Assembly: GCA_001897035.1 (NCBI GenBank)
Contig: MKRS01000746.1
Coordinates: forward strand, 1 to 7,957
Direction: 5' to 3'
From: Bacteroidales bacterium 45-6
GTDB taxonomy: Bacteria > Bacteroidota > Bacteroidia > Bacteroidales > Dysgonomonadaceae
DNA: 7,957 nucleotides
The notes below the pieces were generated by a model. That model was given only the letters and a program-made list of their open reading frames with translations, was not told the origin of the DNA and searched no databases. The first letter of the stretch is position 1. Each line of letters starts with the position of its first letter. Positions 1 to 5,589 of the stretch are shown here, in pieces. The translations under genes were made by a program, and so were the position numbers.

Positions 1-522
1 CTTCTGTAAAGCTTTAATTCTTTTTTCATCAGAATCCATTATACAAACTTTGTTATAAGCAGGATATCGTTTGGCAAAGCTATTAGCCAATTTGGCTAAA
101 GTGCGTGTTGGAGCAATACCAAGTGAGACAGGTATACCAGAACTTCGACAAGTTGTTCTCACTAGTTTCTGTCCAAATTCTGAAAAGTTTTCGATACCAG
201 CCAAGTCCAAGAATGCTTCATCAATAGAATACACATCTATTTCGGGAACTTGCTCAGCTAAAATGGACATCACTCGCCTTGATAAATCTCCATAAAGTGT
301 ATAATTTGAAGAGAATACATTGATATTTTGTTGTCTTATTAAGTCTTTGATTTGATAGAATGGCACACCCATCTTCACACCTAACCTCTTAGCCTCTTCA
401 CTTCTTGCAATTATTGCTCCATCATTATTCGAAAGCACAACAATAGGTTTTCCATCCAAATTTGGATTGAAAACTCGCTCACATGATGCGAAGAAATTAT
501 TACAGTCGATGAGTCCTATCAT
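1..522 (-). CDS. umuC: UmuC, Y-family DNA polymerase V catalytic subunit (N-terminal 174 aa; runs off left edge)
   Basis: This is the catalytic subunit of the translesion polymerase Pol V, which copies damaged DNA together with processed UmuD. I translated it by hand from the ATG at 522; the frame is open to base 1, so 174 residues are present of a family length of roughly 420. The start MIGLIDCNNFFASCERVF is the classic UmuC N-terminus. The metal-binding Asp6 and the palm motif SIDEAF with Asp101-Glu102 sit at the same numbers as in E. coli UmuC. The block IPVSLGIAPTRTLAKLAN (residues 130-147) is also typical of the family. Little-finger and C-terminal regions lie outside the window. The start is 1 nt past the stop of the DUF1801 gene, so it is probably translationally coupled and transcribed from the umuD promoter. 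No disruption is visible in the part present. Confidence 0.95.
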   Translation of the reverse strand, partial: MIGLIDCNNFFASCERVFNPNLDGKPIVVLSNNDGAIIARSEEAKRLGVKMGVPFYQIKDLIRQQNINVFSSNYTLYGDLSRRVMSILAEQVPEIDVYSIDEAFLDLAGIENFSEFGQKLVRTTCRSSGIPVSLGIAPTRTLAKLANSFAKRYPAYNKVCIMDSDEKRIKALQK

Positions 523-523
523 A

Positions 524-889
524 TTAAACAGACTTCTTTTGTGCTTTTTCTATATTCTCTTTTACACGAAATAGTGTAATTTCAGCAATAAGGTCGTAAG
601 GAATGGATTCAGTGTATAGAAATTGTATACCTCCTTTAGATATGGTATATCCTTCTAATTTATCTTTAAAAGCTTCAACACCTGACGGATCTGGATAAAA
701 GCCTAGATGTTTCTTATATGCAGCAAAGTGCACCAAATTACCATGTAATATAAAAGTTGGTATTCCGTACTTTATAGTTTCTTCTAATTCAGTGTTGCAC
801 GACAAAATTATTTCTCGCACTCTCTTTAAAATCTCTTGAATATTTTCAGGAAACTTTTGGATGTATGTTTCTATTGTTTCTTCTTTCAT
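524..889 (-). CDS. DUF1801 (YdhG/Fra-like) small protein inside the umuDC operon
   Basis: A 121-residue protein of the DUF1801 family. The visible family pattern is an N-terminal helical stretch IETYIQKFPENIQEILKRVR, then KYGIPTF near residue 41, LVHFAAYKKHLGFYPDPSG around 52-70, the SKGGIQF stretch near 84-90, and a helical tail ending in lysines. Members of this fold include B. subtilis YdhG (Fra), described as a frataxin-like iron-binding chaperone; whether this copy binds iron is unknown. Length is normal for the family. Its ATG overlaps the umuD stop codon (ATGA, 886-889) and its TAA ends 1 nt before the umuC start, so it is a built-in middle gene of the polymerase V operon and likely expressed with it. 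A role in DNA damage tolerance is inferred from position only. Confidence 0.85.
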   Translation of the reverse strand: MKEETIETYIQKFPENIQEILKRVREIILSCNTELEETIKYGIPTFILHGNLVHFAAYKKHLGFYPDPSGVEAFKDKLEGYTISKGGIQFLYTESIPYDLIAEITLFRVKENIEKAQKKSV

Positions 890-1326
890 CTCCTCCTCTT
901 ATTTTGAATACAATACGTTACAATTCCCCAAATTAAGAAATCATTTTCGATTGTCACTTTTATTGGTTCATAATTCTCGTTGGCTGGTTCTAGCCAAATA
1001 ACATCTTTTTCTAGTTTGATGTATTTGATAGTGAACTCACCATCAATAAAGCAAACGGCCATATCACCGTTCTGAAGCTCTAGCGATTTGTCAATCACTA
1101 GAATATCGCCATCATGCACATTAGCATCTATCATGCTATCACCCTTTACACGTCCATAGAAAGTGGATGCAGGATGTTTTATCAACTCCTTATTCAAGTC
1201 GATAGCACTTTCAATATAGTCTTGCGCTGGACTAGGAAACCCAGCCTTGATTCCTCCATCTGCATAGGGCAAAGAGAGTTCTAGACTTTGGTCGGATGGA
1301 TGTATTTTGAGGTTTGTTTTATTCAT
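886..1326 (-). CDS. umuD: UmuD, self-cleaving S24-family subunit of DNA polymerase V
   Basis: A 146-residue UmuD/LexA-type (S24) serine protease-like protein. On RecA filaments, UmuD cuts off its own N-terminus, and the shortened form joins UmuC to make active Pol V. The cleavage dipeptide Ala28-Gly29 (in IKAGFPSPA), the nucleophile Ser64 (in VKGDSM) and the general base Lys101 (in GEFTIKY) are all present. Each is offset by four residues from E. coli UmuD (Cys24-Gly25, Ser60, Lys97). No DNA-binding domain precedes the protease domain, so it is UmuD rather than LexA. The ATG at 1326 follows a strong -7 box by only a few bases. It is the first gene of an operon with the DUF1801 gene (4-bp overlap) and umuC. 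Confidence 0.95.
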   Translation of the reverse strand: MNKTNLKIHPSDQSLELSLPYADGGIKAGFPSPAQDYIESAIDLNKELIKHPASTFYGRVKGDSMIDANVHDGDILVIDKSLELQNGDMAVCFIDGEFTIKYIKLEKDVIWLEPANENYEPIKVTIENDFLIWGIVTYCIQNKRRR

Positions 1327-1330
1327 GGAG

Positions 1331-1338
1331 CAAAGGTA
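1331..1338 (-). promoter_or_regulatory. umuD promoter, -7 box TACCTTTG
   Basis: On the minus strand the sequence TACCTTTG matches the Bacteroides -7 consensus TAnnTTTG in every fixed position. It ends 4 nt before the umuD ATG, so the transcript would have almost no leader. No clear TTTG -33 element sits at the usual distance; that position is occupied by a palindrome instead, which suggests regulated rather than constitutive use. Confidence 0.65.
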
Positions 1339-1341
1339 GGA

Positions 1342-1371
1342 AAGAATATTTTTATTCTTGATAGATTCTAT
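1342..1371. promoter_or_regulatory. Two palindromes upstream of umuD, candidate operator
   Basis: AAGAATA-TTTT-TATTCTT (1342-1359) is a perfect 7-bp inverted repeat with a 4-bp spacer, three bases upstream of the umuD -7 box. Directly beside it is ATAGA-T-TCTAT (1361-1371), a perfect 5-bp inverted repeat around one base. Both fall where a repressor or damage-responsive regulator would act on the umuD promoter. No known SOS-box sequence of Bacteroidota is claimed; the operator role is inferred from symmetry and position. A/T-rich palindromes also arise by chance. Confidence 0.4.
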
Positions 1372-1381
1372 TTGGCAATAA

Positions 1382-2230
1382 TTATTCCTTCAAAATCGTC
1401 ATATAAAAATCCTCCAACTTTAACTTGCCATATTGATTTGCAATATTATCCTGAGCCATAGCTGAAAGGAAAAATTCAAATGGACCATATGCTTTGGAAG
1501 ATGTGAATGTTCGCAACACCCAAATAGAGAGTTTGCGAGTCCAATCTGGCAGAAAAGTAATCTTGAGAGGTTTATTCAAAACTCGCAATGCTATTTTGGC
1601 AATATCCTCTTGTGTCAGTATCTCTTGTCCTCCAGCAGTTTCCTCTCTGTTGCCAGCAATCATTTTGTCAACGCAAACAACTGCTAGATCTTTACCATCT
1701 ATAGGGTTGAGCTTAAACTGTCCATCACCAAACAAGTAAACTCGCCCCTTCTTAGCCATTTCTAAAAAGTCCTTCATATCTGAGAAAAAACCATTAGGAC
1801 GCATAATGCAATAGTCCAAACCTGACGATTTCAATTCATTTACAAAACGTTCTTTTGCCTCAAAAATCTTTAAGTGTCTTTGTTTATCTCCATTAATGGC
1901 AGAAATATATTCAAATTTCTCTACTCCTGATTTTTCAGCTTCGTATAACAAGTTCACATTTCCTTGATAATCTACATCCATGTAAGTCAAGTCCTCTTTT
2001 TGCCTTGTGATGCCAATGGTAGAAAACACCCAATCTATATTTTCTGCAATACTAACAAGTGTTTTGGGCATGGTTATTTCTCCTACAAAAAAGTCGTCCA
2101 CATCTTTGAACAATTTCTTTTGGCTTTCTTTTCTGATTAATACTCTTACCCAGTATCCTCTACTTTTTAGCTCATTGACAATGTGTTTCCCTAAATAACC
2201 AGTAGCTCCAGCAACTAATACTTTTTTCAT
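1382..2230 (-). CDS. NAD(P)-binding atypical short-chain dehydrogenase/reductase family protein
   Basis: A 282-residue Rossmann-fold protein of the NAD(P)H-binding, NmrA-like/atypical SDR group. The N-terminus KVLVAGATGYLGKHIVNEL holds the dinucleotide motif GATGYLG (Gly8, Gly11, Gly14). VFSTIGITRQ (about 88-97) and YISAINGDKQRHLKIFEAKERF (about 128-149) follow the SDR order. A classical YxxxK catalytic pair is not evident, which fits the atypical class. LDYCIMRPNGFFSDM (about 158-172) is the usual middle block, and the C-terminal third is probably the substrate-binding part. Substrate is unknown; relatives include quinone- or flavin-linked reductases and redox sensors. It lies on the same strand as the crp/fnr-type gene with an Fnr-like palindrome between them, suggesting control by that regulator. 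Length is normal and no lesion is seen. Confidence 0.85.
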   Translation of the reverse strand: MKKVLVAGATGYLGKHIVNELKSRGYWVRVLIRKESQKKLFKDVDDFFVGEITMPKTLVSIAENIDWVFSTIGITRQKEDLTYMDVDYQGNVNLLYEAEKSGVEKFEYISAINGDKQRHLKIFEAKERFVNELKSSGLDYCIMRPNGFFSDMKDFLEMAKKGRVYLFGDGQFKLNPIDGKDLAVVCVDKMIAGNREETAGGQEILTQEDIAKIALRVLNKPLKITFLPDWTRKLSIWVLRTFTSSKAYGPFEFFLSAMAQDNIANQYGKLKLEDFYMTILKE

Positions 2231-2243
2231 GTCCTTTTTGCTG

Positions 2244-2251
2244 TAAAGATA
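2244..2251 (-). promoter_or_regulatory. Probable promoter of the SDR gene, -7 box TATCTTTA
   Basis: On the minus strand TATCTTTA matches the Bacteroides -7 consensus TAnnTTTG in five of the six fixed positions (final G replaced by A). It lies 13 nt upstream of the SDR ATG. No -33 element is clear, as expected of a promoter that needs an activator at the adjacent palindrome. Confidence 0.4.
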
Positions 2252-2273
2252 GGGTGATGAATTAGCTATTGTA

Positions 2274-2289
2274 CTTGACGATTGTCAAG
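2274..2289. promoter_or_regulatory. Crp/Fnr-type binding site, CTTGAC-GATT-GTCAAG
   Basis: A perfect 6-bp inverted repeat with a 4-bp spacer. Its core TTGAC-N4-GTCAA differs from the Fnr consensus TTGAT-N4-ATCAA by one symmetric base per half-site. It lies between the stop of the Crp/Fnr-family gene and the SDR promoter. Its centre (2281.5) is about 41 bp upstream of the transcription start inferred from the -7 box, the usual place for class II activation by this family. No T-run follows on either strand, so a terminator is unlikely. Binding by the neighbouring regulator is an inference. Confidence 0.55.
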
Positions 2290-2292
2290 AAA

Positions 2293-2865
2293 TCATCGTT
2301 TCAGAATGCGACTTTTGATGCGGCTCAATGTTTCAGGTGATACACCGAGGAAAGATGCAATATATTGTTGAGGCACATTCTGAAAAAGTTCGCTATTGCT
2401 TTCTAATAATTCAAGGTATCGCTCTTCGGCTGTTTGAGTAACAAAAGATGCAATTATCTTTTGACTGGCAATCAATTCATTTTCGGTAGCTATACGTCCT
2501 ATTGCTTCAAACTTGGAATCTTTTTGGAGCAAAGTTTCTACCTTCTTCTTATCCAATATAACTATCTCAGATTGACCCATAGACTGATAATTCTCTTTAG
2601 CAGCAATACCTAGATTATAGCTTTCTCCAGCACATATAAATTGCCCTTGCGAATAGAAAAAAGCTGTTTTCTCATCCACATCCACTTTGTAAAATAATCG
2701 GATACAGCCTTTCGTTACAAAATAGAGTTCATTTGCTATTTGCCCTTCTTCAAAAAACACCTCATTATTTCGCAGTTTCCTTATTTCAAATAAAGACATG
2801 AGCACTTCGCACTCTTCATCTGATAATGCGACATAGGTTTTGATATAGTTTATTAGTTGATTCAT
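2293..2865 (-). CDS. Crp/Fnr-family transcriptional regulator
   Basis: A 190-residue regulator of the Crp/Fnr type common in Bacteroidota. Residues about 25-115 form the cyclic-nucleotide-binding-like beta-barrel: RKLRNNEVFFEEGQIANELYFVTKGCIRLFY, then TAFFYSQGQFICAGESY. The cAMP-contacting Arg-Ser pair of E. coli Crp is not evident and there is no cluster of cysteines for an Fnr-type iron-sulfur centre, so the signal is unknown. A long dimerisation helix follows, and the C-terminus has a helix-turn-helix, VPQQYIASFLGVSPETLSRIKSR (about 164-186). Length is normal for this subgroup, which ends soon after the recognition helix. An Fnr-like palindrome sits just past its stop and ahead of the co-oriented SDR gene, the likely target. 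No clear promoter was seen upstream. Confidence 0.9.
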   Translation of the reverse strand: MNQLINYIKTYVALSDEECEVLMSLFEIRKLRNNEVFFEEGQIANELYFVTKGCIRLFYKVDVDEKTAFFYSQGQFICAGESYNLGIAAKENYQSMGQSEIVILDKKKVETLLQKDSKFEAIGRIATENELIASQKIIASFVTQTAEERYLELLESNSELFQNVPQQYIASFLGVSPETLSRIKSRILKR

Positions 2866-2886
2866 ATGGTGTATCTAATTTAGCAA

Positions 2887-3021
2887 TCATTTATTATGAA
2901 ATGTACAATTTACAACAACTTTTCCTTTCCCATCCCAGCTCCACAATCCCACTATGTCATCTTCTTGTTCGGTGTTTAGTTCATCAGGAATAGGTATGAA
3001 CGGATTTTCTAAGATAACGAT
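2887..3021 (-). pseudogene. 44-codon C-terminal gene remnant
   Basis: The minus strand is open for 44 codons and ends with TGA at 2887-2889. The translation, beginning IVILENPFIPIPDELNTEQE and including GLWSWDGKGK, has protein-like composition. There is no ATG, and an in-frame TAA directly precedes the open stretch, so it looks like the 3' end of a gene whose 5' part was lost. The tet promoter region starts about 10 bp beyond its broken end, which suggests a recombination junction near 3021-3031. I do not recognise the parent family. Chance openness over 45 codons in A/T-rich DNA is the main alternative. Confidence 0.35.
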
Positions 3022-3030
3022 TTAGGATAG

Positions 3031-3059
3031 TTGATTTTAAAATTTATTTTCTACCTTTG
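3031..3059 (+). promoter_or_regulatory. Bacteroides-type promoter of the tet gene
   Basis: The -7 box TACCTTTG (3052-3059) matches TAnnTTTG exactly. A TTG at 3031-3033 lies 18 bp upstream as a -33 element. Transcription would start about 3065, giving a leader of close to 130 nt before the tet start codon, as reported for tetQ of CTnDOT. Confidence 0.75.
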
Positions 3060-3066
3060 TCACACT

Positions 3067-3078
3067 ATGCGGCAGTAA
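3067..3078 (+). CDS. Three-codon leader peptide MRQ of the tet attenuator
   Basis: ATG CGG CAG TAA directly follows the inferred transcription start. In CTnDOT a three-residue leader peptide is the one essential for tetracycline control of tetQ: ribosomes slowed on it by the drug change the leader RNA fold. Here the last codons overlap the 5' arm of the long-range stem (3075-3086), so a stalled ribosome would block that arm. The match in length, place and overlap is strong; function in this copy is inferred. Confidence 0.7.
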   Translation: MRQ

Positions 3079-3184
3079 ATAATATAATTAGAAATACGAA
3101 TTCAAGTTCTTGTGGTACATTCTACCATCAAGGATGTATTTTTTATGTGATGCATTTCTACAAAGCATCCGCTATATTATTTAC
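3075..3184 (+). promoter_or_regulatory. Tetracycline-responsive translational attenuator (tetQ-type leader RNA)
   Basis: GTAAATAATATA (3075-3086) pairs perfectly over 12 bp with TATATTATTTAC (3173-3184), which ends 8 nt before the first tet ATG and would hide the ribosome entry region. The 86 nt between the arms agree with the 85-nt interval between Hp1 and Hp8 of CTnDOT tetQ. The interval holds smaller, competing pairings: TAAT/ATTA (3080-3083 with 3087-3090, a possible Hp1-Hp2 hairpin), TGGTA/TACCA (3113-3117 with 3123-3127), ACATTCT/AGGATGT with one G-U (3117-3123 with 3131-3137), GATGC/GCATC (3149-3153 with 3165-3169) and GGATG/CATCC (3132-3136 with 3166-3170). Several exclude each other, as in a switch. 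Confidence 0.75.
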
Positions 3185-3186
3185 AA

Positions 3187-3228
3187 AATCAAATGAAAAC
3201 TATAAATAATCAAATGAAAACTATAAAT
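3187..3228 (+). repeat. 21-bp tandem duplication across the tet start codon
   Basis: Bases 3187-3207 are repeated exactly at 3208-3228. Each copy contains an ATG with its upstream AATCAA and the codons for MKTIN. The gene therefore has two in-frame starts, 3193 and 3214, with identical local context. The second gives the usual Tet(Q)-type N-terminus; the first adds seven residues (MKTINNQ). It looks like replication slippage. Confidence 0.9.
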
Positions 3229-4833
3229 ATAGGTATTCTTGCACATATTGATGCAGGAAAAACCTCCATTACTGAGAACTTGCTATTTGCTAGTGGAGCA
3301 ACTGAGGTACGTGGAAGTGTGGACAAAGGTAATACCACAACCGATTCGATGGACCTTTCAAAAGATATTCTTCTTATGCAATCCGTTGATGGCAAGATTT
3401 TAACTTCTAGCTGTACAATACACAACATATCAGAAAAGGACAGAGAAACAATTTTGGAGAAAGATGATTCTTTGCTTGAAAAATACTTAAGCGATACGCA
3501 ACTCTCAAATTCAGACTATTGGAGTTCAATGATTCATCTTGTTCAATTCGCTAAACTACATCCTATCTACCATGGCTCAGCAATGTATGGCATTGGTATC
3601 GAAGATTTGCTAAACTCAATCACTACTTTTATTGAAACATCTCTACCTCAAGAGAACGATTTATCTGCCTATGTCTATAAAATTGAGCATAATAAGAAGG
3701 AACAGAAACGAGCCTATCTAAAGATTATAGGGGGAAGCCTTAGAACAAGAAAATCATACAACCTCAATGGCTCAGATGAGAATCTGAAAATAAGAAGTTT
3801 AAAGACCTTTTACGCTGGAAACGAAATAGATGTAGATGAAGTTTCTACAAACGATATTGCAATTTTAGACCATGCCGAAAGTCTGATGGTAGGTGATTAT
3901 TTAGGAACAATGCCAAGTTTATTTGATAAATTGAATATTCCTAGTCCTGCTTTCAAATCATCTATACATCCTGCCAAAGTAGAGGATAGGAGTAAATTAA
4001 TTTCTGCTATGAATGTATTATCGGTAGAAGATCCATCTTTAACGTTTGGTATCAATGCTGATAATAATGAGCTAGAAGTTTCTCTTTATGGAGCAACTCA
4101 ACGGGAAGTTATTTTGACTTTGTTGGAGGAGCGATTTTCGGTAGATGCTTACTTTGAAGAGGTGAAAACGATTTATAAGGAACGTCTGAAAACGAAATCG
4201 GAATACACCATTCATATCGAAGTGCCACCTAATCCTTATTGGGCATCTATTGGCTTGATTATAGAACCTTTGCCAATCGGTGCGGGACTTACGATAGAGA
4301 GCGATATTTCATTGGGCTACTTGAATCAATCTTTTCAGAATGCAGTATTCGATGGAGTCAAGAAAGCCTGTGAATCGGGTTTGTATGGCTGGGAAGTAAC
4401 CGACCTTAAAGTCACTTTTTCTCACGGAATCTATTATAGTCCAGTGAGCACACCTGCCGACTTTAGAAGTTTAGCTCCCTATGTTTTTCGATTGGCTTTA
4501 CAACAAGCTGATGTTGAGTTGTTGGAGCCAATCTTAGATTTTAAATTGCAAATTCCAATAGCTGTGAATGCTAGGGCTATTACAGACATCAACAAGATGC
4601 AAGGCGAAATATCTACTATTACTTCAGATGGTGATTGGACTACTATTTTGGGTGAAATTCCTTTAGATACTAGTAAAGAATACTCAGCAGAAGTCAGCTC
4701 CTACACTCAAGGCTTGGGCATTTTTGTTACTCGATTTTCGGGCTATCAAATCACCAATAAAAAGGTAAGCAGAAGTGTAGAACTGAATGAAAAAGATAAA
4801 TTGATGTATATGTTTGAGAAGGAATTAGGATAA
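3193..4833 (+). CDS. tet(Q)-like: Tet(Q)/Tet(36)-like ribosomal-protection protein with about 100 residues of the G domain deleted
   Basis: Intact ribosomal-protection proteins are EF-G-like GTPases that push tetracycline off the ribosome. This 546-residue protein (539 from the second ATG) compares with about 641 for Tet(Q). The P-loop AHIDAGKT (17-24) is present. After TTDSMD (49-54) the sequence jumps to [10 protein letters not shown], where Tet(Q) as I recall it has about 100 more residues. The missing part carries switch I (RGIT), the G3 motif DTPGH and the G4 motif NKID. The G5-like GSAMYGIGI region, domains II, III and V, and the domain IV loop [12 protein letters not shown] (about 413-424), which is important for drug release, are all present. 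The rest resembles Tet(Q) at perhaps two thirds identity, so it may be Tet(36) or another class. The frame is clean. Without switch I and NKID it should not hydrolyse GTP normally, so resistance is doubtful. The attenuator upstream is preserved. Confidence 0.85.
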   Translation: MKTINNQMKTINIGILAHIDAGKTSITENLLFASGATEVRGSVDKGNTTTDSMDLSKDILLMQSVDGKILTSSCTIHNISEKDRETILEKDDSLLEKYLSDTQLSNSDYWSSMIHLVQFAKLHPIYHGSAMYGIGIEDLLNSITTFIETSLPQENDLSAYVYKIEHNKKEQKRAYLKIIGGSLRTRKSYNLNGSDENLKIRSLKTFYAGNEIDVDEVSTNDIAILDHAESLMVGDYLGTMPSLFDKLNIPSPAFKSSIHPAKVEDRSKLISAMNVLSVEDPSLTFGINADNNELEVSLYGATQREVILTLLEERFSVDAYFEEVKTIYKERLKTKSEYTIHIEVPPNPYWASIGLIIEPLPIGAGLTIESDISLGYLNQSFQNAVFDGVKKACESGLYGWEVTDLKVTFSHGIYYSPVSTPADFRSLAPYVFRLALQQADVELLEPILDFKLQIPIAVNARAITDINKMQGEISTITSDGDWTTILGEIPLDTSKEYSAEVSSYTQGLGIFVTRFSGYQITNKKVSRSVELNEKDKLMYMFEKELG

Positions 4834-4857
4834 GAGAATGATAAGCAAAATAATCAA

Positions 4858-4869
4858 AGAATGCATTCT
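4858..4869. promoter_or_regulatory. Palindrome AGAATGCATTCT before hxlR, candidate operator
   Basis: A perfect 12-bp palindrome 5 bp upstream of the hxlR -7 box. An extra half-site GAGAATG at 4834-4840 faces CATTCTC at 4864-4870. HxlR-type proteins bind as dimers to symmetric sites near their own promoters, so autoregulation is plausible. This is inferred from position and symmetry alone. Confidence 0.45.
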
Positions 4870-4874
4870 CGCAC

Positions 4875-4882
4875 TATTTTTG
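4875..4882 (+). promoter_or_regulatory. hxlR promoter, -7 box TATTTTTG
   Basis: TATTTTTG matches the Bacteroides -7 consensus TAnnTTTG in all fixed positions and lies 31 nt before the chosen ATG. No convincing -33 element was found; the palindrome lies between the two positions. No terminator is seen between the tet stop and this promoter, so read-through from the tet promoter is also possible. Confidence 0.5.
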
Positions 4883-4913
4883 TATCTTGTTCCTACAAAT
4901 TAACTATACAATT

Positions 4914-5273
4914 ATGTCTGAAAGAAAAATCCCTATATATCTAGAATGTGGTTATAGCATTGCTATGCAGGTGCTTGGCGGAAAGTGGAAAATTTGCATC
5001 ATAGAAGCACTTCGAGATAAGCCACTACGCCCAAGTCTGATATTCAAGGAGGTGCCTGATGCAACAGAACGTGTAATAAATCAACAACTTAAAGAATTGT
5101 TGGAGTATAAGATTATAGATAGAAAAATTTATGCAGAACAACCACCTCGTACTGAGTATTTTCTGACTGATTTAGGTCGTTCCGCATTTCCTATTCTAGA
5201 CGCATTGGACCAATGGGGCGAGGAAAATAGAAAGTTCTATGAGGAGTTGTTTAATGCTGAAGATGAAGACTAA
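4914..5273 (+). CDS. HxlR-family winged-helix transcriptional regulator
   Basis: A 119-residue winged-helix protein of the HxlR (DUF24) family. CGYSIAMQVLGGKWKICIIEAL (12-33) holds the invariant GGKW and the N-terminal Cys12, which in relatives such as YodB and HypR senses electrophiles or oxidants. NQQLKELLEYKIIDRKIY is the recognition-helix region, PPRTEYFLTDLGRS is the wing with the family signature, and the C-terminal helix PILDALDQWGEENRKFY forms the dimer. The ATG at 4914 is chosen because it starts the family's normal N-terminus; an in-frame TTG at 4887 would add nine residues but lies almost on the promoter. The gene sits 80 bp after the tet gene on the same strand, where CTnDOT has rteA and rteB. 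Signal and target genes are unknown. Confidence 0.92.
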   Translation: MSERKIPIYLECGYSIAMQVLGGKWKICIIEALRDKPLRPSLIFKEVPDATERVINQQLKELLEYKIIDRKIYAEQPPRTEYFLTDLGRSAFPILDALDQWGEENRKFYEELFNAEDED

Positions 5274-5293
5274 ATGGACTTTAAATAAAAAAC

Positions 5294-5326
5294 AGTGCTT
5301 ATATATCCAAAGAATATATAGGCACT
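5294..5326 (+). terminator. Hairpin terminator after hxlR
   Basis: AGTGC at 5294-5298 pairs with GCACT at 5322-5326, and the stem continues through an AT-rich part (5299-5306 with 5314-5321, one G-T pair) to a 7-nt loop, 13 bp in all. ATTTCTAT follows and AAAAAA precedes it. The stem is strong but the T-run is imperfect, so termination may be partial. Confidence 0.6.
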
Positions 5327-5340
5327 ATTTCTATCGATAA

Positions 5341-5568
5341 TATAATTTAGCTGAGTTGTTTTGTGGCAGCTATTACAATTTCTCGGATACATACATTGTG
5401 AATCAAATAGAAGATTGGGCTAAAAAATATAATGTAACATTAAATGATGGTTGGAAAGTTGAGATTGCTCGTGCAATCCAAAATCGTTTTGAAAAAACGA
5501 TGGAATCTATACCCACAGACTTAAAAGACAAGTGGATTAAATTATTTGAAACTATAACGACAGAATAG
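5341..5568 (+). pseudogene. Short coding stretch without ATG, probably a 5'-truncated remnant
   Basis: The frame is open from 5341, just after an in-frame TAA at 5338, to a TAG at 5566-5568. It contains no ATG; possible starts are TTG at 5356 (70 aa) or GTG at 5398 (56 aa). The product, with VNQIEDWAKKYNVTLNDGW and IPTDLKDKWIKLFETI, is soluble, helical and protein-like, with many charged and aromatic residues. I do not recognise the family. It lies between two hairpins, 15 bp after the hxlR terminator and 21 bp before a second strong one, with no visible promoter. A 3' fragment left by recombination seems most likely; a small TTG-initiated gene is the alternative. Confidence 0.4.
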
Positions 5569-5589
5569 TTTTTTATACAGCATAATTGT

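Noticed and set aside
71..295. Plus-strand open frame of 74 codons
   Set aside because: It lies fully inside umuC on the opposite strand, which has clear catalytic motifs; it is a shadow frame.
1494..2198. Two plus-strand open frames (1494-1739 and 2007-2198)
   Set aside because: Both are antisense to the SDR gene and have no family features.
2274..2289. Palindrome after the crp/fnr-type gene as a terminator
   Set aside because: The stem is only 6 bp and no T-run follows on either strand; symmetry and spacing fit an Fnr-type operator better.
3210..3428. Minus-strand open frame of 72 codons
   Set aside because: It is antisense to the P-loop region of the tet gene and has no independent support.
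3193..4833. Intact tetracycline-resistance gene
   Set aside because: The G domain lacks about 100 residues, including motifs needed for GTP switching, so a resistance call from name alone would mislead.
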